From: Aurelia coerulea
Taxonomy: Eukaryota; Cnidaria; Scyphozoa; Semaeostomeae; Ulmaridae
Direction: 5' to 3'
DNA: 64,000 nucleotides
Assembly (NCBI GenBank): GCA_039566865.1
Contig: CM076948.1
Coordinates: 23,571,001-23,635,000 of the forward strand
Made by a program: the position numbers and the translations under genes. Under the pieces are notes generated by a model. The model did not search any database. It was not told the origin of the DNA and saw only the letters and a list, made by a program, of their open reading frames with translations. This document shows positions 24,501-36,500 of this stretch, one piece after another. How positions within the stretch are numbered: position 1 is the first letter of the stretch; every line of letters starts with the position of its first letter.

Positions 24501-27500
24501 AGGTCATAATCCCCCCTACAAGGCTAAAACTTGGCCTGTACAAGGCCAAGTTTAGCCTTGTATTTTTGTACAGGACGCGTGGTTTTGGTAGCATGGGTAC
24601 GCAAATATGTCCAGGAGCAGTAAATGGATTTGTAATTTTCATTAACTTATTGAATCCTCCATGTTTTGCTTTATCTGACAACTTTGGGCAAATGCGTTTG
24701 AAAATTGGAAGTGCTGGGCGAGTCAAAAAAAATACATCCACTGTTTGAAAACCGTACAGCGAAATCTGCGAAACAAAATTGAAATTTAGAATTCCTCTAT
24801 CCTACTGACACTTCAACTAAATTTTTGAGATTTTCCCACAATTCCTACCGAAACCAAGCAAAGCCAGTGCCGGAGCCAGACAAAAATAATGAGGGGGAAA
24901 AGTCCAAGATTTCAAGACTGCAGGGGGAGGGATAAAAGATTTACCCAGACATTTTCATATCATTGTTCAATCACAATTTTAGCCGAATTTTTGGAAGTGA
25001 GGGGGTATTTACCCCCTTATACCCTCCCCTAGCCCTGGCACTGAAAGAGGCAACCTATTCTATGATCATTACAGCAAAAACTAACCTGGCTTCGCTGAAT
25101 GTCATATGACGAAGGACAACTGTGGATCCAAACGTCAATGAATCCATGTCTTCTGTGGCTGTAGCAAACACCTAATATCAAGAAGAAATTGAAAAGTCTT
25201 TTTATGGTATAGCGGGCGTCTCCAGAAAAGGATCCCCTTTTGATTGAATCAAGGATCGAAACCATAAGATATCAGGACTTCCCGAGTGTACACTTAAATT
25301 TGTTGATCGAATGCACGTACCTTGCATTTAGAAATCGTATAAACTAGTTAACACTGAATATGTAAAAAATAGTTAGGCCTAACAGTAGTCAGACGAATTT
25401 TTCTTTGATCCAAAAAGCTTGCAAACTTAAAATTCCATGCAATAATCTTCCTGTGATAGAGACAAACTAGATTGGGCAAATCGGATCGAAGCTGCGAGGG
25501 TCAACGTCTGTTGGCATGGCTGTCATGATCAACGTGATCAACCAATCAGAACACTTCATTTGACAATTATGCTCTATTATTGGTGCCTCACAAAGGTGGG
25601 TCCCTCGGTAAACAGTTAGACTAGGGATGGAACACAGATTCTTACCTTTCCTCCTTTAACAAGTTCGGCGCACTGGGCTTCAGCTTCACAAGGAGCCTGA
25701 AATTTAGTATTCGAAAAATTGGCATCAGCTTCAAATAAGCACAGGCTGCAAAAGCTCTGAATCAAAAATAAGATCTTACCGCAATGGACAGATAAGTACT
25801 GGGGATGGACCAACAAGAACTTAAACTGTTCAAATTTTTAATACGAAGAACACTTGAGGAATTGGAATAAATCAAAGTTTCATTGATAGCCAAAAGCCTG
25901 AAGTATTTTCTGTGATTTTTCTTCAATTTTTCTGAGCATTGCAAAATATAGGTAAGATTAGATATTTATGAAAGTTCCTTTTCTTCGAAATGCTTGAAAA
26001 GGATAAGCAACCTCCCTATTTACAGCAACATGCAAATACTTTTCATTTCCCTCCAGACTTAAAACTGATTTTAGCAAAAGTATCAGATCATATTCTTTGC
26101 TGCTTTTACTGTATAAAGATTTGATGTTAACACTTGAGAAGAACGAAATGTCTTTGAGTGTTGAGATTGCTTATAATTTGGATTGGGGTCCTAAGGCCTC
26201 TTTTACGCACTTCCAAGGTACAGTAAGGCCCCGCATTTAAGAAACTACCTAAAAGAAACTTATGGTCTGGGGGCATTGCAATAATGCTGAGTTCATAAGG
26301 CATTGCTTTTAAGGTATCTTAAATTTAAAATATCTTTACCTAAATTTTGACTGATTTTCAGGAAAATCATTGATGAAATACAAATAGGGCCGATAAATCA
26401 ATGAGTAACCCCATTAAATTGTAACCTATTTTCCAGGACTTTCCAGAGAACAAATTAGGAAACTTAAGAAACTGTCAGCCTAAAAATGAAAAATATCATA
26501 GATATCAGAAATATTTTAGGCTAAGGTGTGAAAAATTGGTTTCTTAAATGTGGGACCTTACTGTATGGATTTTTGCAAATTAAATTTTATCCATCTTTCC
26601 AACGCTCTGAGAACCAGAACAAAAATTACTAAAATATTTCAGCCTTTCTGATATCAACTAAATTTTGATTCAGTCTAATACCTCAAGTACTCTTCACGTA
26701 ACAAATTTCGGAACAGTTGAAGTACTTCTTGGCAATCCGGAAGAGGGATACTGTGTCATTCAACATTGAGAAATATGGAACCTGGAAAAAGAAGCTACTT
26801 ACTTCTATAAATGGAATTCCCATTAATGTTAACAACTTTTTGCATTCTTCATTATGGGCTGGCGTAACTTTCACCTGGAAATAACATAAATATAATCTCT
26901 CAGACAAGGTCCCAAGGTCCCCGCAACTGCGTAAGATTTTACAAAAAGATTGCCCAACCACAAACAGTGAATTCTTTTAGCATATCTGTAGTAAGTAACC
27001 AACATATTGTAAAAACAATGGGCTGCAGGGCATTTACAGAGTGGGCCAAAAAGAGTTCATGCATTTGAAAATTAATAGTATATTGAGTAGTGGATAGATT
27101 GGAATGGAATGAATTCTGTCTGATAACATTGAAGTATTTTTGAGAATATTCTTGTTTTTAAGAGTACTGAGAACGCAGCGGGTGAGTCAATAAAAACAAT
27201 CTCCGTTTGAAAGGTCACTACTCCCTTGATATCAAGACTTTAAGATTGGCAAATCTATCATTTAATCATGGACATGTTTGAATCCATTTTAAAATTTACC
27301 TGATGGAAATCGTGAAATCGGCCCCTCCGCTCTGAAATTATGAGGGATTTTCTCGAGCCTAAAACCACGAACAAATTTTCCAAATACTTCTGCCTTACAG
27401 CAATGATTTCAAAACGTTTCAGCATGTGTTATCTTAGCCTGCATGTAGTAGTCGAGTCTGCATGCAGGCTAGTGTTATCCTCTTTGGAGGATGAAATCAC

Positions 27501-30500
27501 CTGGAATGGCATCACTGTACTCCCAAAAGGATGACACGTGCTAAAGAACGTAAAAGTCATTGTTGTAAGGCAGAACATTTGGTAATGATTTTAAGCATGT
27601 TTTTGAGGTTTCTTGAAGGGGCTTTCTTGAGAAAATTCCTCATAATTTCAGAAAAAGAGTGGTTGATTTCAGTCAGGTAACTTCTAAAAGCTATTTGAAC
27701 ATGTCCACTTTTGAATGATATACTAGCCAATAATATCAAATCTTATATAAATGAATATAATATCAAATCAATAGTTCAAATCTTCCTTTTTAACCAGTAA
27801 TCTGCCTTAGCTTTGTTGTTTTGTGTAGTGTATTTTTAATTTTGTCGCTTTTGTTCTTTGTTTTGTGTATTGAAAATTGACTTGAATTGTAAGTACCATC
27901 CATAGTGAAGACCCGGTGACTCTGTCTTTCTTCACTATGGATGGTACAGTGTAATGTAAGTATAAATATTGTAGTTGTTTAATCTTGATAGAAAAAAAAG
28001 CCAATAATATTGCCTTGCTATCCAGAGAGCAGTAATACTCATAACATAGTAGTCCCAGTTATCGGAAGAACAAAAACGAAAACAACAACAACAACATGGC
28101 AAAAACTACGAACATGTTATCAGTCTAGGGAGCAGTGGCCTTTCAAATGGGGATTGTTTTCTTTTCTCACCCCGCAGGTAAATTTGACTTTAGGAAAATC
28201 CCTTGTTTGCAAATGATGGTTTCTTGTTTTGGGATCATTCAATCAACTTTGATTTTGAAGAGAAGCACACATTGAAAAAGTCACGTGACCTGTTCTCATC
28301 TGGAAAAATTTTTTGATTGCTTGCAGATTATCGACAAAACCATCAGATCATAAAACAGAGAACTTACTAAACGCCTTGAAAACTTCTCAACATTCTCTGT
28401 GTCACCTAAAAAAACAAGAAAAATGTTATAAACAGATTTTAATATTTTAAGAAATGTCAATGTAGCTGCCCGGGGGGGGGGGGTAGTTAGTAGATTTTGC
28501 TGACAAGATGTGCACTCCTTTCCGGATATCGTTTTTGCCTCCTTTTTTCTAATGCCGGGTATCAAAAGAAGGCAATTTGTCTCAAGCCAAAAGTGTGATT
28601 TCAATGTTTTTTGACAAATTTTTACGTTTTGGAGTACCGGGTGTCCCAAAATGATGTATTATTACATGTCCATAACCAATGAACAGATTTTCAAACACTT
28701 TGTTTTATTTGATTGCCTAAAGGCTAAATTGTATTGTAAGATGTTGGTTGTGGTTTTACCAGTTTTTGAAAATCGGTTCATCAGTTATGGACATATAAGC
28801 AATCAAACGATAATACATCATTTTGGGACACCCGGTATACTTTTCGCCGATTTTTTCTAAAGGCGGCTATCATTTCGAACCTGAAAAATCTAAAGCCGCG
28901 TGAAAAAATTTCTTGGAGTGCACACCAACGTACAATTGAAAGTCAAGTACCCCTCCCCCCAGGTGTAGCTGCAAATTCAGTAAGTTATACTCACATATAA
29001 CATCAAGTACTATTCTCTATTTAAGCAAATTAAGGAGAAGTTGCACCAAATCATTCCTGAATTTCCCTTTTATTGGCAACAACAAAACTAAGAGTCAGCT
29101 GAAATATGAATCTAAAATAAATACAAAACCTGTTTCAGTAGCTGCATCAAGTTGTTTTTGGGCTTCAGCTCTTCGCTCTGATCGCTTTGCAAGCTTGAAA
29201 AAAATAGCGTTACATCAACAAGAGTAGAAAGACGCTTAAACTGATGATGATTAGCCCCAGTAATCCCTCATTGAAACAAGACTTAAAACCAAACCGAGGC
29301 CGCTCATACTGAGACTCATAATGGCACTTTTCTTTTGAATTAGTTTTTTTCAACACCATTAGACTTTGTGCAAATTCAACTGATTGATGTTGACCAACGG
29401 TAAATTGAAGCTCAAAGCAGAGTTGCAAGGAGCTTGGCGTGACATAGCCAAGTCATATGGACATAAGTCATATACAGGGTGTCCCACAAAAAGTGTCCGA
29501 CTTTTAAATTTGAATATGTCCGAGACTGTTTGATGTATCAGAACCATTTTGACATTTTTTGAAAGCTGAAACATATAATTTTCTGTCGAGTCTATCGCTG
29601 TTTAAATTTTGGAATTTTTAGGAAACCAGGGGGTTCCTTAAAATTGATGCCAATTTTAATACTATTCTCCAATGTTATTCTAATTTCTAAATAGACTTGT
29701 CCAGATAGCCCAGAAAACACAATTAAAAGTGCTTTTAGAAACCTGAGAATGTAATTCACAAACTTGAAAAATGTTCAAATATTAGATGTTGCAAGACGGA
29801 GGGACATTTAAAACTTAGTTATGAACAACGCAGTCGTTCTAGCCCATTGGTAGTGAACATGTCAACTTTGTCAAGTTTTGATCCGTTATGCAAGTTTTCC
29901 GCTTTGAAATTAAATGCATCTCGGACAGTTAGGTAGTTTCTTTGATGGCATTTTCAAACTTGTTCAATCACTCTTTCGAAACCAGGCAATAATCTTTGTT
30001 TCTCCAACTCTGTACATTTCAATGTCAATCTTGACATAACGCATCGCTGCATTATCTGGAATAACATACCTCCCTACCAGTGGTAGCAGTTAGATTTCTG
30101 CTAATTCGAGTTACTCATCTTTAAACAATGAAACTTAAAGCTTCTTTTCCAGTAAGAAAATGGCTACTTTGGTTTCCCAAAAGTAAATATCATTATAAAG
30201 TTAGACAACAGTAGAGCAAAGGCGAAGAAAGCATGCAAAAATTGGTCATAAATTTGAGAACCCCCTGATTTCTTAGTATTTGTCAAATTTGAACTGCAAT
30301 AGACTCAAAAGAAAATTACAAGTGTCTGTTCTCAAATGATACCAGAACGGTTAATATAAATCAAATATTTTCCGATTTATTCAAATTTAAAAGTCGGACA
30401 CTTTTTTTGGGACATCCTGTATAACGTTTGACACATGTCACTTCCCTACTATCTAACACATGTAGACTTACAATGTGATTCCTTATATTCATTCAATTTC

Positions 30501-33500
30501 TTTAACCTGATTTTTGTATTTTCACTTATACAAAGACTCACAACAAAAAAGATTCTAAACATGGACTAAAATCTCATGAAAAATCTGATGTAGAAACATT
30601 GTCTTAATCCTTCACAAATGTCGAACAAAAATCTAGCATCTCTCAGACCATCAGTTCACTTTTAAAAGCAGGACTTTGATCTAAATAGCCAATCAAATGC
30701 ACCCTAAATACAGTGCATTTTGCCTAATTAGCCTGTGTTTTGAAGCTGTATCATCATGAGTCTCAATTTGAAGCCATAACCATCATTCAATTCAATGCAG
30801 AAAACTGAGACTCATGTAATCAGTCTAAGACAAGTGGTGAAAATGACCTGGCAGAACATTTGATTTTTAAATAGGAATAATTAGAGCACAGTTAATGACA
30901 TGTCTCACCTCGCCTGATTTCATCTCTGGTGGTTTTCCATCAAATACGTACCTACAGTAAAAAGGTAAATTGATACTGTATATTTCAGGAAACTAAATCT
31001 CAAGTACAGAATAAAAGGGAGGTCTGGAATAAACGGGATGGATGGAAATTTCCCCAATCCTACATGCATGAATATTCCTCCATTTGAGTTGGGGAAAACC
31101 CCATAAGTTAAACTATTCTAGCTGGTGAAGAGGACCAACTTTAAGGTAAAAATAAAGCAAGAAGAGAACAAGTAGAATGGGACGATAATAAGCCTGGAGT
31201 TACATGAATGCAACCAGGAATGGATATCAACAAGAACTGAATCGGTCCATAATAACGATAATTAATAGGTGTGGCGGTTGAAGAAAAGCAAAAATCCCTC
31301 TTTAAAGTGAATGAACGGAGCTAGGAGGTAATCTATAATTAGGATGAAGAAAACACATACATATGCTATTGCTCCTCTAGCCAAACAATGTAACGGCACA
31401 TGCTCTTAAATAAAGACAGCACTCATTTTGATTCAATTCATTCATGAAGATGGAGTAATGTAAATAAGGACGGAAGCAAGCTTGTTTTCAGCAGCCAAGC
31501 TAAATCAAGATGAAGCAAAGAATTCTGCAAAGGGCTAAATAAGGAGAGCCAAGAGAAACGCGTGTTTGGGGCAAAATTGTTCATCACAAGAAAACAACAT
31601 GTTACACTAACAATACAATACACGAAACCGATACACTACTTATATACAGAAATAAGATATATTTAGGTAGCATGTAATTCTACATTATGTAAATATTCCT
31701 CCCTTGCTTCTTGCAAATACGACATTGAGTTGGGTGGGAGGGCGGTTAGCGATATTCAGCAATATTTAGGCATAGCTGGCACTAGCAAATGGCATCAGAC
31801 CTCCAGAATGAGAAAGTACTAATGGGTAGCATATAAGTATGAATCTGTACTACCCAAATATGGCCAAAAGGAATTAGGAGTCTAGGAAGCCATTGGCTGA
31901 AGGTTGCATCAGCTCGAATCTGATGCAAGAACTACTGCTGATGATTCATGCCTAGGAGGGCTGATGCAATCTGACTAGGCCTAAGCCTTGCAATGAACAA
32001 CTTAGGCCCAACCAAGACTCCCCAAATTTAGACTAACATTGTAGTTACAATGTTTCCCCTAAATAAGGAGAGCCGAGAGAAACGCGTGTTTGGGGCAAAA
32101 TTGTTCATCACAAGAAAACAACATGTTACACTAACAATACAATACACGAAACCGATACACTACTTATATATAGAAATAAGATATATTTAGGTAGCATGTA
32201 ATTCTACATTATGTAAATATTCCTCCAAATCCCAAAGGGAAAATTAGTCAGTGAGTTCTTTGAGGTGTTTAGACATCTGTGTTGTAGCCTGGATTCGTAG
32301 GTGGAGTGGAACAGTGAGGTAAAGAAGGACAGCATCCGATTTCCAATCACCCATAACCTTGATCAATTCTAAAGGGACCCCTGATTCGAAGGCAAAGGAA
32401 GCGCCACCCCTACGGAAGGAATGGGTCCCATACTTCGTGCTGTCTAACCCTATCTTGTCCAAAAGTGCCTTGAGCTTGGACATAAAGAAATTGTATGTAA
32501 AACATTGAAAGCGAAGGAGCCGCGGTTGGCCCAACAAAAGGATTGGGAATTGGGAGGGGCCGCCTGGGTGAAGGAAAAGGCATGAAGGATGGCCGAAACA
32601 GGGCACAAGGGTGACCCAGGGATACTAGGGAGAGGAATTAAAACCGTACGCTCACGAAATTGAATGGTCTTACTCCAGCGGACTACCAGAACAACCCCCC
32701 AAGGGAAAAACCGAAAATCTGATTTTGTAAATTGCTTAACCGGATCAAAATGAGCATTCCCACGTACTAGAAGATGAGATTTGCGGAACATTCCATAAAA
32801 CGCAACCAGGCAGATAGCCCAAAACGAAGCATCCACACTATAGCCGGGATTTAAAACCCTATGAATCTGAATTAATATGTTGGGCGTGACTGGGAGCTTT
32901 TGGAGCCGTTCTTGTCCTAAAACGCGCTTGATGCCTGAAAGGAGTAAGGAAAGGTGCCAGTTCCCTGTGAGGGGGTTGACCAGACCAAATTCCTTATGAA
33001 GGAGGCCAATAATGCCCAGGTACTGAGAAATGCTAGAAAACTTGAGAGACCGTGCCAAAAACGCAGCATAAAGGCAGATGGTACGGGAAGATGCTGGGAC
33101 TGGCGGAAGATTCATAAAGGCACAGAAGCGCAGGAACGAATTGCGGTGTGTGCCATAGGTACGTTTTGTGCTAGCTGCAAATGCCTGGTTGCGAAAGTGA
33201 AGTACCTCCTCAGCAAGCTCCCTGGACAACAGAGCCGGAGCAGAACCTAGAAAGGAGAAACACAGAACTGTTGTAGGACATATGGTCCATGAGGGAGCTG
33301 CTGAGGACAACTACTGGTGGATACATATTACATAATAAGGAATAAAAAATCAGCAAGCTAGCAGTAGTATGCATACGAGATACACTATCGGCACAAATGT
33401 TTTGAATACCTGGAATATAAGCTGCTGTTATGCGAAAATTGTAGATAGCTGACAGCCAAAACAGATCCCGCAGCCATGCCATGACCTGGGGGTTGGCAGT

Positions 33501-36500
33501 GGTGCCTTTATTGATCATGGCAACAGCAGCCTGGTTATCAGATTTGACAACCACATGCTGATTAGCCCACAGGGCCCCCCAGCATTTTGCAGCCAAATAA
33601 ATAGCATATGCCTCCTTGAAGTTTATGTGCATGGATGTCAAAGAAGGGGCATCTGCAGGAAGAAAGGAATAGGCCCAGTCCCCCCGGTAGAATGCCCCAA
33701 CAGCAACATTGCAGGCATCTGTTTGGACGTCAGCTATAGGAATCTTGCTATGAAGAAGACGCTTGCCATTAAATACGCTCAAAAAATTTGTCCACCAGAA
33801 TATATCCTTGCGGAACTCCGGGGTCAGCTGATACTTAGCATTAGGCAAAACAAGCAAATTCATACAATCTAAAATACGTCTTAAGAAGAGCAAATGGCAT
33901 CAGACCTCCAGAATGAGAAAGTACTAATGGGTAGCATATAAGTATGAATCTGTACTACCCAAATATGCCCAAAAGGAATTAGGAGTCTAGGAAGCCATTG
34001 GCTGAAGGTTGCATCAGCTCGAATCTGATGCAAGAACTACTGCTGATGATTCATGCCTAGGAGGGCTGATGCAATCTGACTAGGCCTAAGCCTTGCAATG
34101 AACAACTTAGGCCCAACCAAGACTCCCCAAATTTAGACTAACATTGTAGTTACAATGTTTCCCCTTAAAAAACACTGAAAAATGAGAATATTGAGATTTT
34201 CCTCATCACAAATGAGCAAGCAAGCAAGCAATATTTACTTGCTAACACAGGCTATGTATATGGCAGCTATACAGCTGATGTGGATCTGCAGCACTATGGC
34301 TCATGCCCTGAGAGTTGCCTCTGAGTACTCATTACCGACCTGGTACGGATGGACAGCTGGCTGCTGGCTTGTGGTTTGTAATGCCAGTGATGGGATTCAA
34401 CCCCATGTGGGTAGACCCCACATGATTCAAAATATTGTGCCTTAACCATTTGGCAACACCACCATACCAACTGATGAGTAATGAGTGTTGTGGTGCAGTG
34501 GTATAATTATCTGACTTTGCAGCCAGGACAGGGTCGTATCTCAAGTAGAGCCCCGCCACTTGAGCCTCATGACAAAGGGTCATGGACTCAAATAGGTCTT
34601 CTTTACTTCTCTGATTCCAGTGCTGTGTGCTAAACATCACAACTTTAACTTCACCTGTTTCTCACATTTCTTCTTATGAAGAAAGAAAATAATCAACTTA
34701 CACTGGTTTGATGCCATTATCCACCATTCTGATTGTTCTGTAAAACAGTCCCATGAGATGACTACAAAATAACAAAACTTTTGTTAATGCAAGGAAAGAG
34801 GAGATTGAAGACATTTCTTGACAGCATTCAAAATAATATTTCAATAAATTTTCATTCTCCATTCAGCAACATTTTCTTCTGATTGCGTTACATACATACA
34901 TACATACATACATACATTTGCTATTTTTTAAAGCAGGTTGCCTATAAACGCAACTATAAAGCTGATGTGGACCTGCTGTCTACTAAAATAGAAATAAAAC
35001 ATTTTACAAAAAAAAAGAAAGAAAATTCTAATAGTTTTAAAGATCGTGTTTCAAATTTTAAAGTTAAATACTCTTACTAAAATATGAATTTTAAAGATTT
35101 AATAATAAACAAAATCCCTCTGTTTTTTCTGTATCAAACAGGCTTCTTTGTTAAATGAGACTGCATTTAAATGTTCCTTCATACTTTTCAACTGGTTCTT
35201 GAAAGTGTCTATTCCTTTGATACTTCTTAAGTTAATGGGTAATGTGTTCCATAACAACGTTAAAAATTTGACCAACGATATTTAAAACATTCTTGTTTTT
35301 ATGTGGGGTGTTCTTCAGCAGTAAAAGATCTAAGCAAAAAAGTACAGTAGTTTGGTAAAAGGAACTCGAAAAAGGAACTTTGAACTTTGGTAAAAAGTAG
35401 AATGGCAAAAGAAACTAAAATTCCTCATACGAACCAGAGTTCTTTTTACCATTCTCTGATTTCATTTATAAAATATATGCCAAGCTCTTTAATTCTGAAA
35501 ACAGGAAACTACAACCAATTTAAAAAGGCATTAGTTTCCCTCTCTGTTTCTGTTACTCTTCATATAGTAGTTGTTCATTGTTCATGAAGGTGTTGTGGCG
35601 CAGTGGTGTAATCCTCTGACTTTGCAGCCAGAACAGTCAGGCAGAGTGGGTTTGATACCCGGTAGGACCCCACTACTTGAGCGTCATGACAAGGGGTCGT
35701 GGACTCAATTAGGTCTGCTCTATTTCTGCGATCCCAGCGCTTGGCGCTGAAAAACGCAACTTCACCTTCACCTTCTAATTGATTTTTTGAAGATATTTGT
35801 TAATAAGACCATTTCTTGTAAATATTGTGTTTGAATGACAGATGGTCAAGTTTTTGAGCCATTTACCTTGTTGTTTCACCCAGTTCATTGGTTAGTTGAC
35901 TCCCATCTGAGCGTACAGCAATGAGAAATTGATAAATGCTCATTGAAGCATCAATTGCAATTTTACGACCTGTGAAATATGAAAACCGAACAATTAGTGA
36001 TGCACCAAGTAAGTGCTTGAATGGAGGAAATTAACCAAATCTTTAGAAAAACATTGCACAATTGGTTGATGATTCTTTTCTTTGATTTAATGGTACTTCC
36101 CCATATAGGTGTTGATTGGCAATCCTTCATAACTTGATTGCTTTTAGAATTATTGTTTTTTCATAAAAAATCAAAATCATGAAAAACAGTACAATCTTCA
36201 AGACAACCATAATGTACAAGGGTCTATAATTATGACATGGTGGTAAGCAGAAATCTACATCTTTTGTGTTCCACAATTTAACAATTTGATGATGTCATAA
36301 CTGCAAAACTGCTTGTAACCAAGAAGACACTGTAATTCAAAAATAATCAAAAGAAGCATCAAATACAAAGCCTAATCAACAACATACCTTAAGGGAACCC
36401 TGGGAGCAGCGGCTCCCCCCTTTTCATAGATTTTTGAAGCAAAGATTAGTCGTTCAAATACCTGGGTAAATTGCTGAAGATAATTTCAGACAAATGCATA

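Larger units (their letters stand above)
31535..34165 (-). mobile_element. Ngaro-type tyrosine-recombinase retrotransposon, internally deleted
   Basis: Split direct repeats: 33889-34165 equals 31784-32060 (277 bp, about one difference noted) and 32059-32226 equals 31535-31702 (168 bp). Read on the minus strand this is A1 - ORFs - B1 - A2 - 81-bp spacer - B2, the Ngaro/VIPER arrangement. Only RNase H and tyrosine recombinase remain; gag and most of the RT are deleted between the left repeat and RNase H. FEN1 intron 3. Confidence 0.9.

Noticed and set aside
32954..33872. Plus-strand frames of about 100 codons over the Ngaro region
   Set aside because: Shadows of the minus-strand RNase H and recombinase frames.
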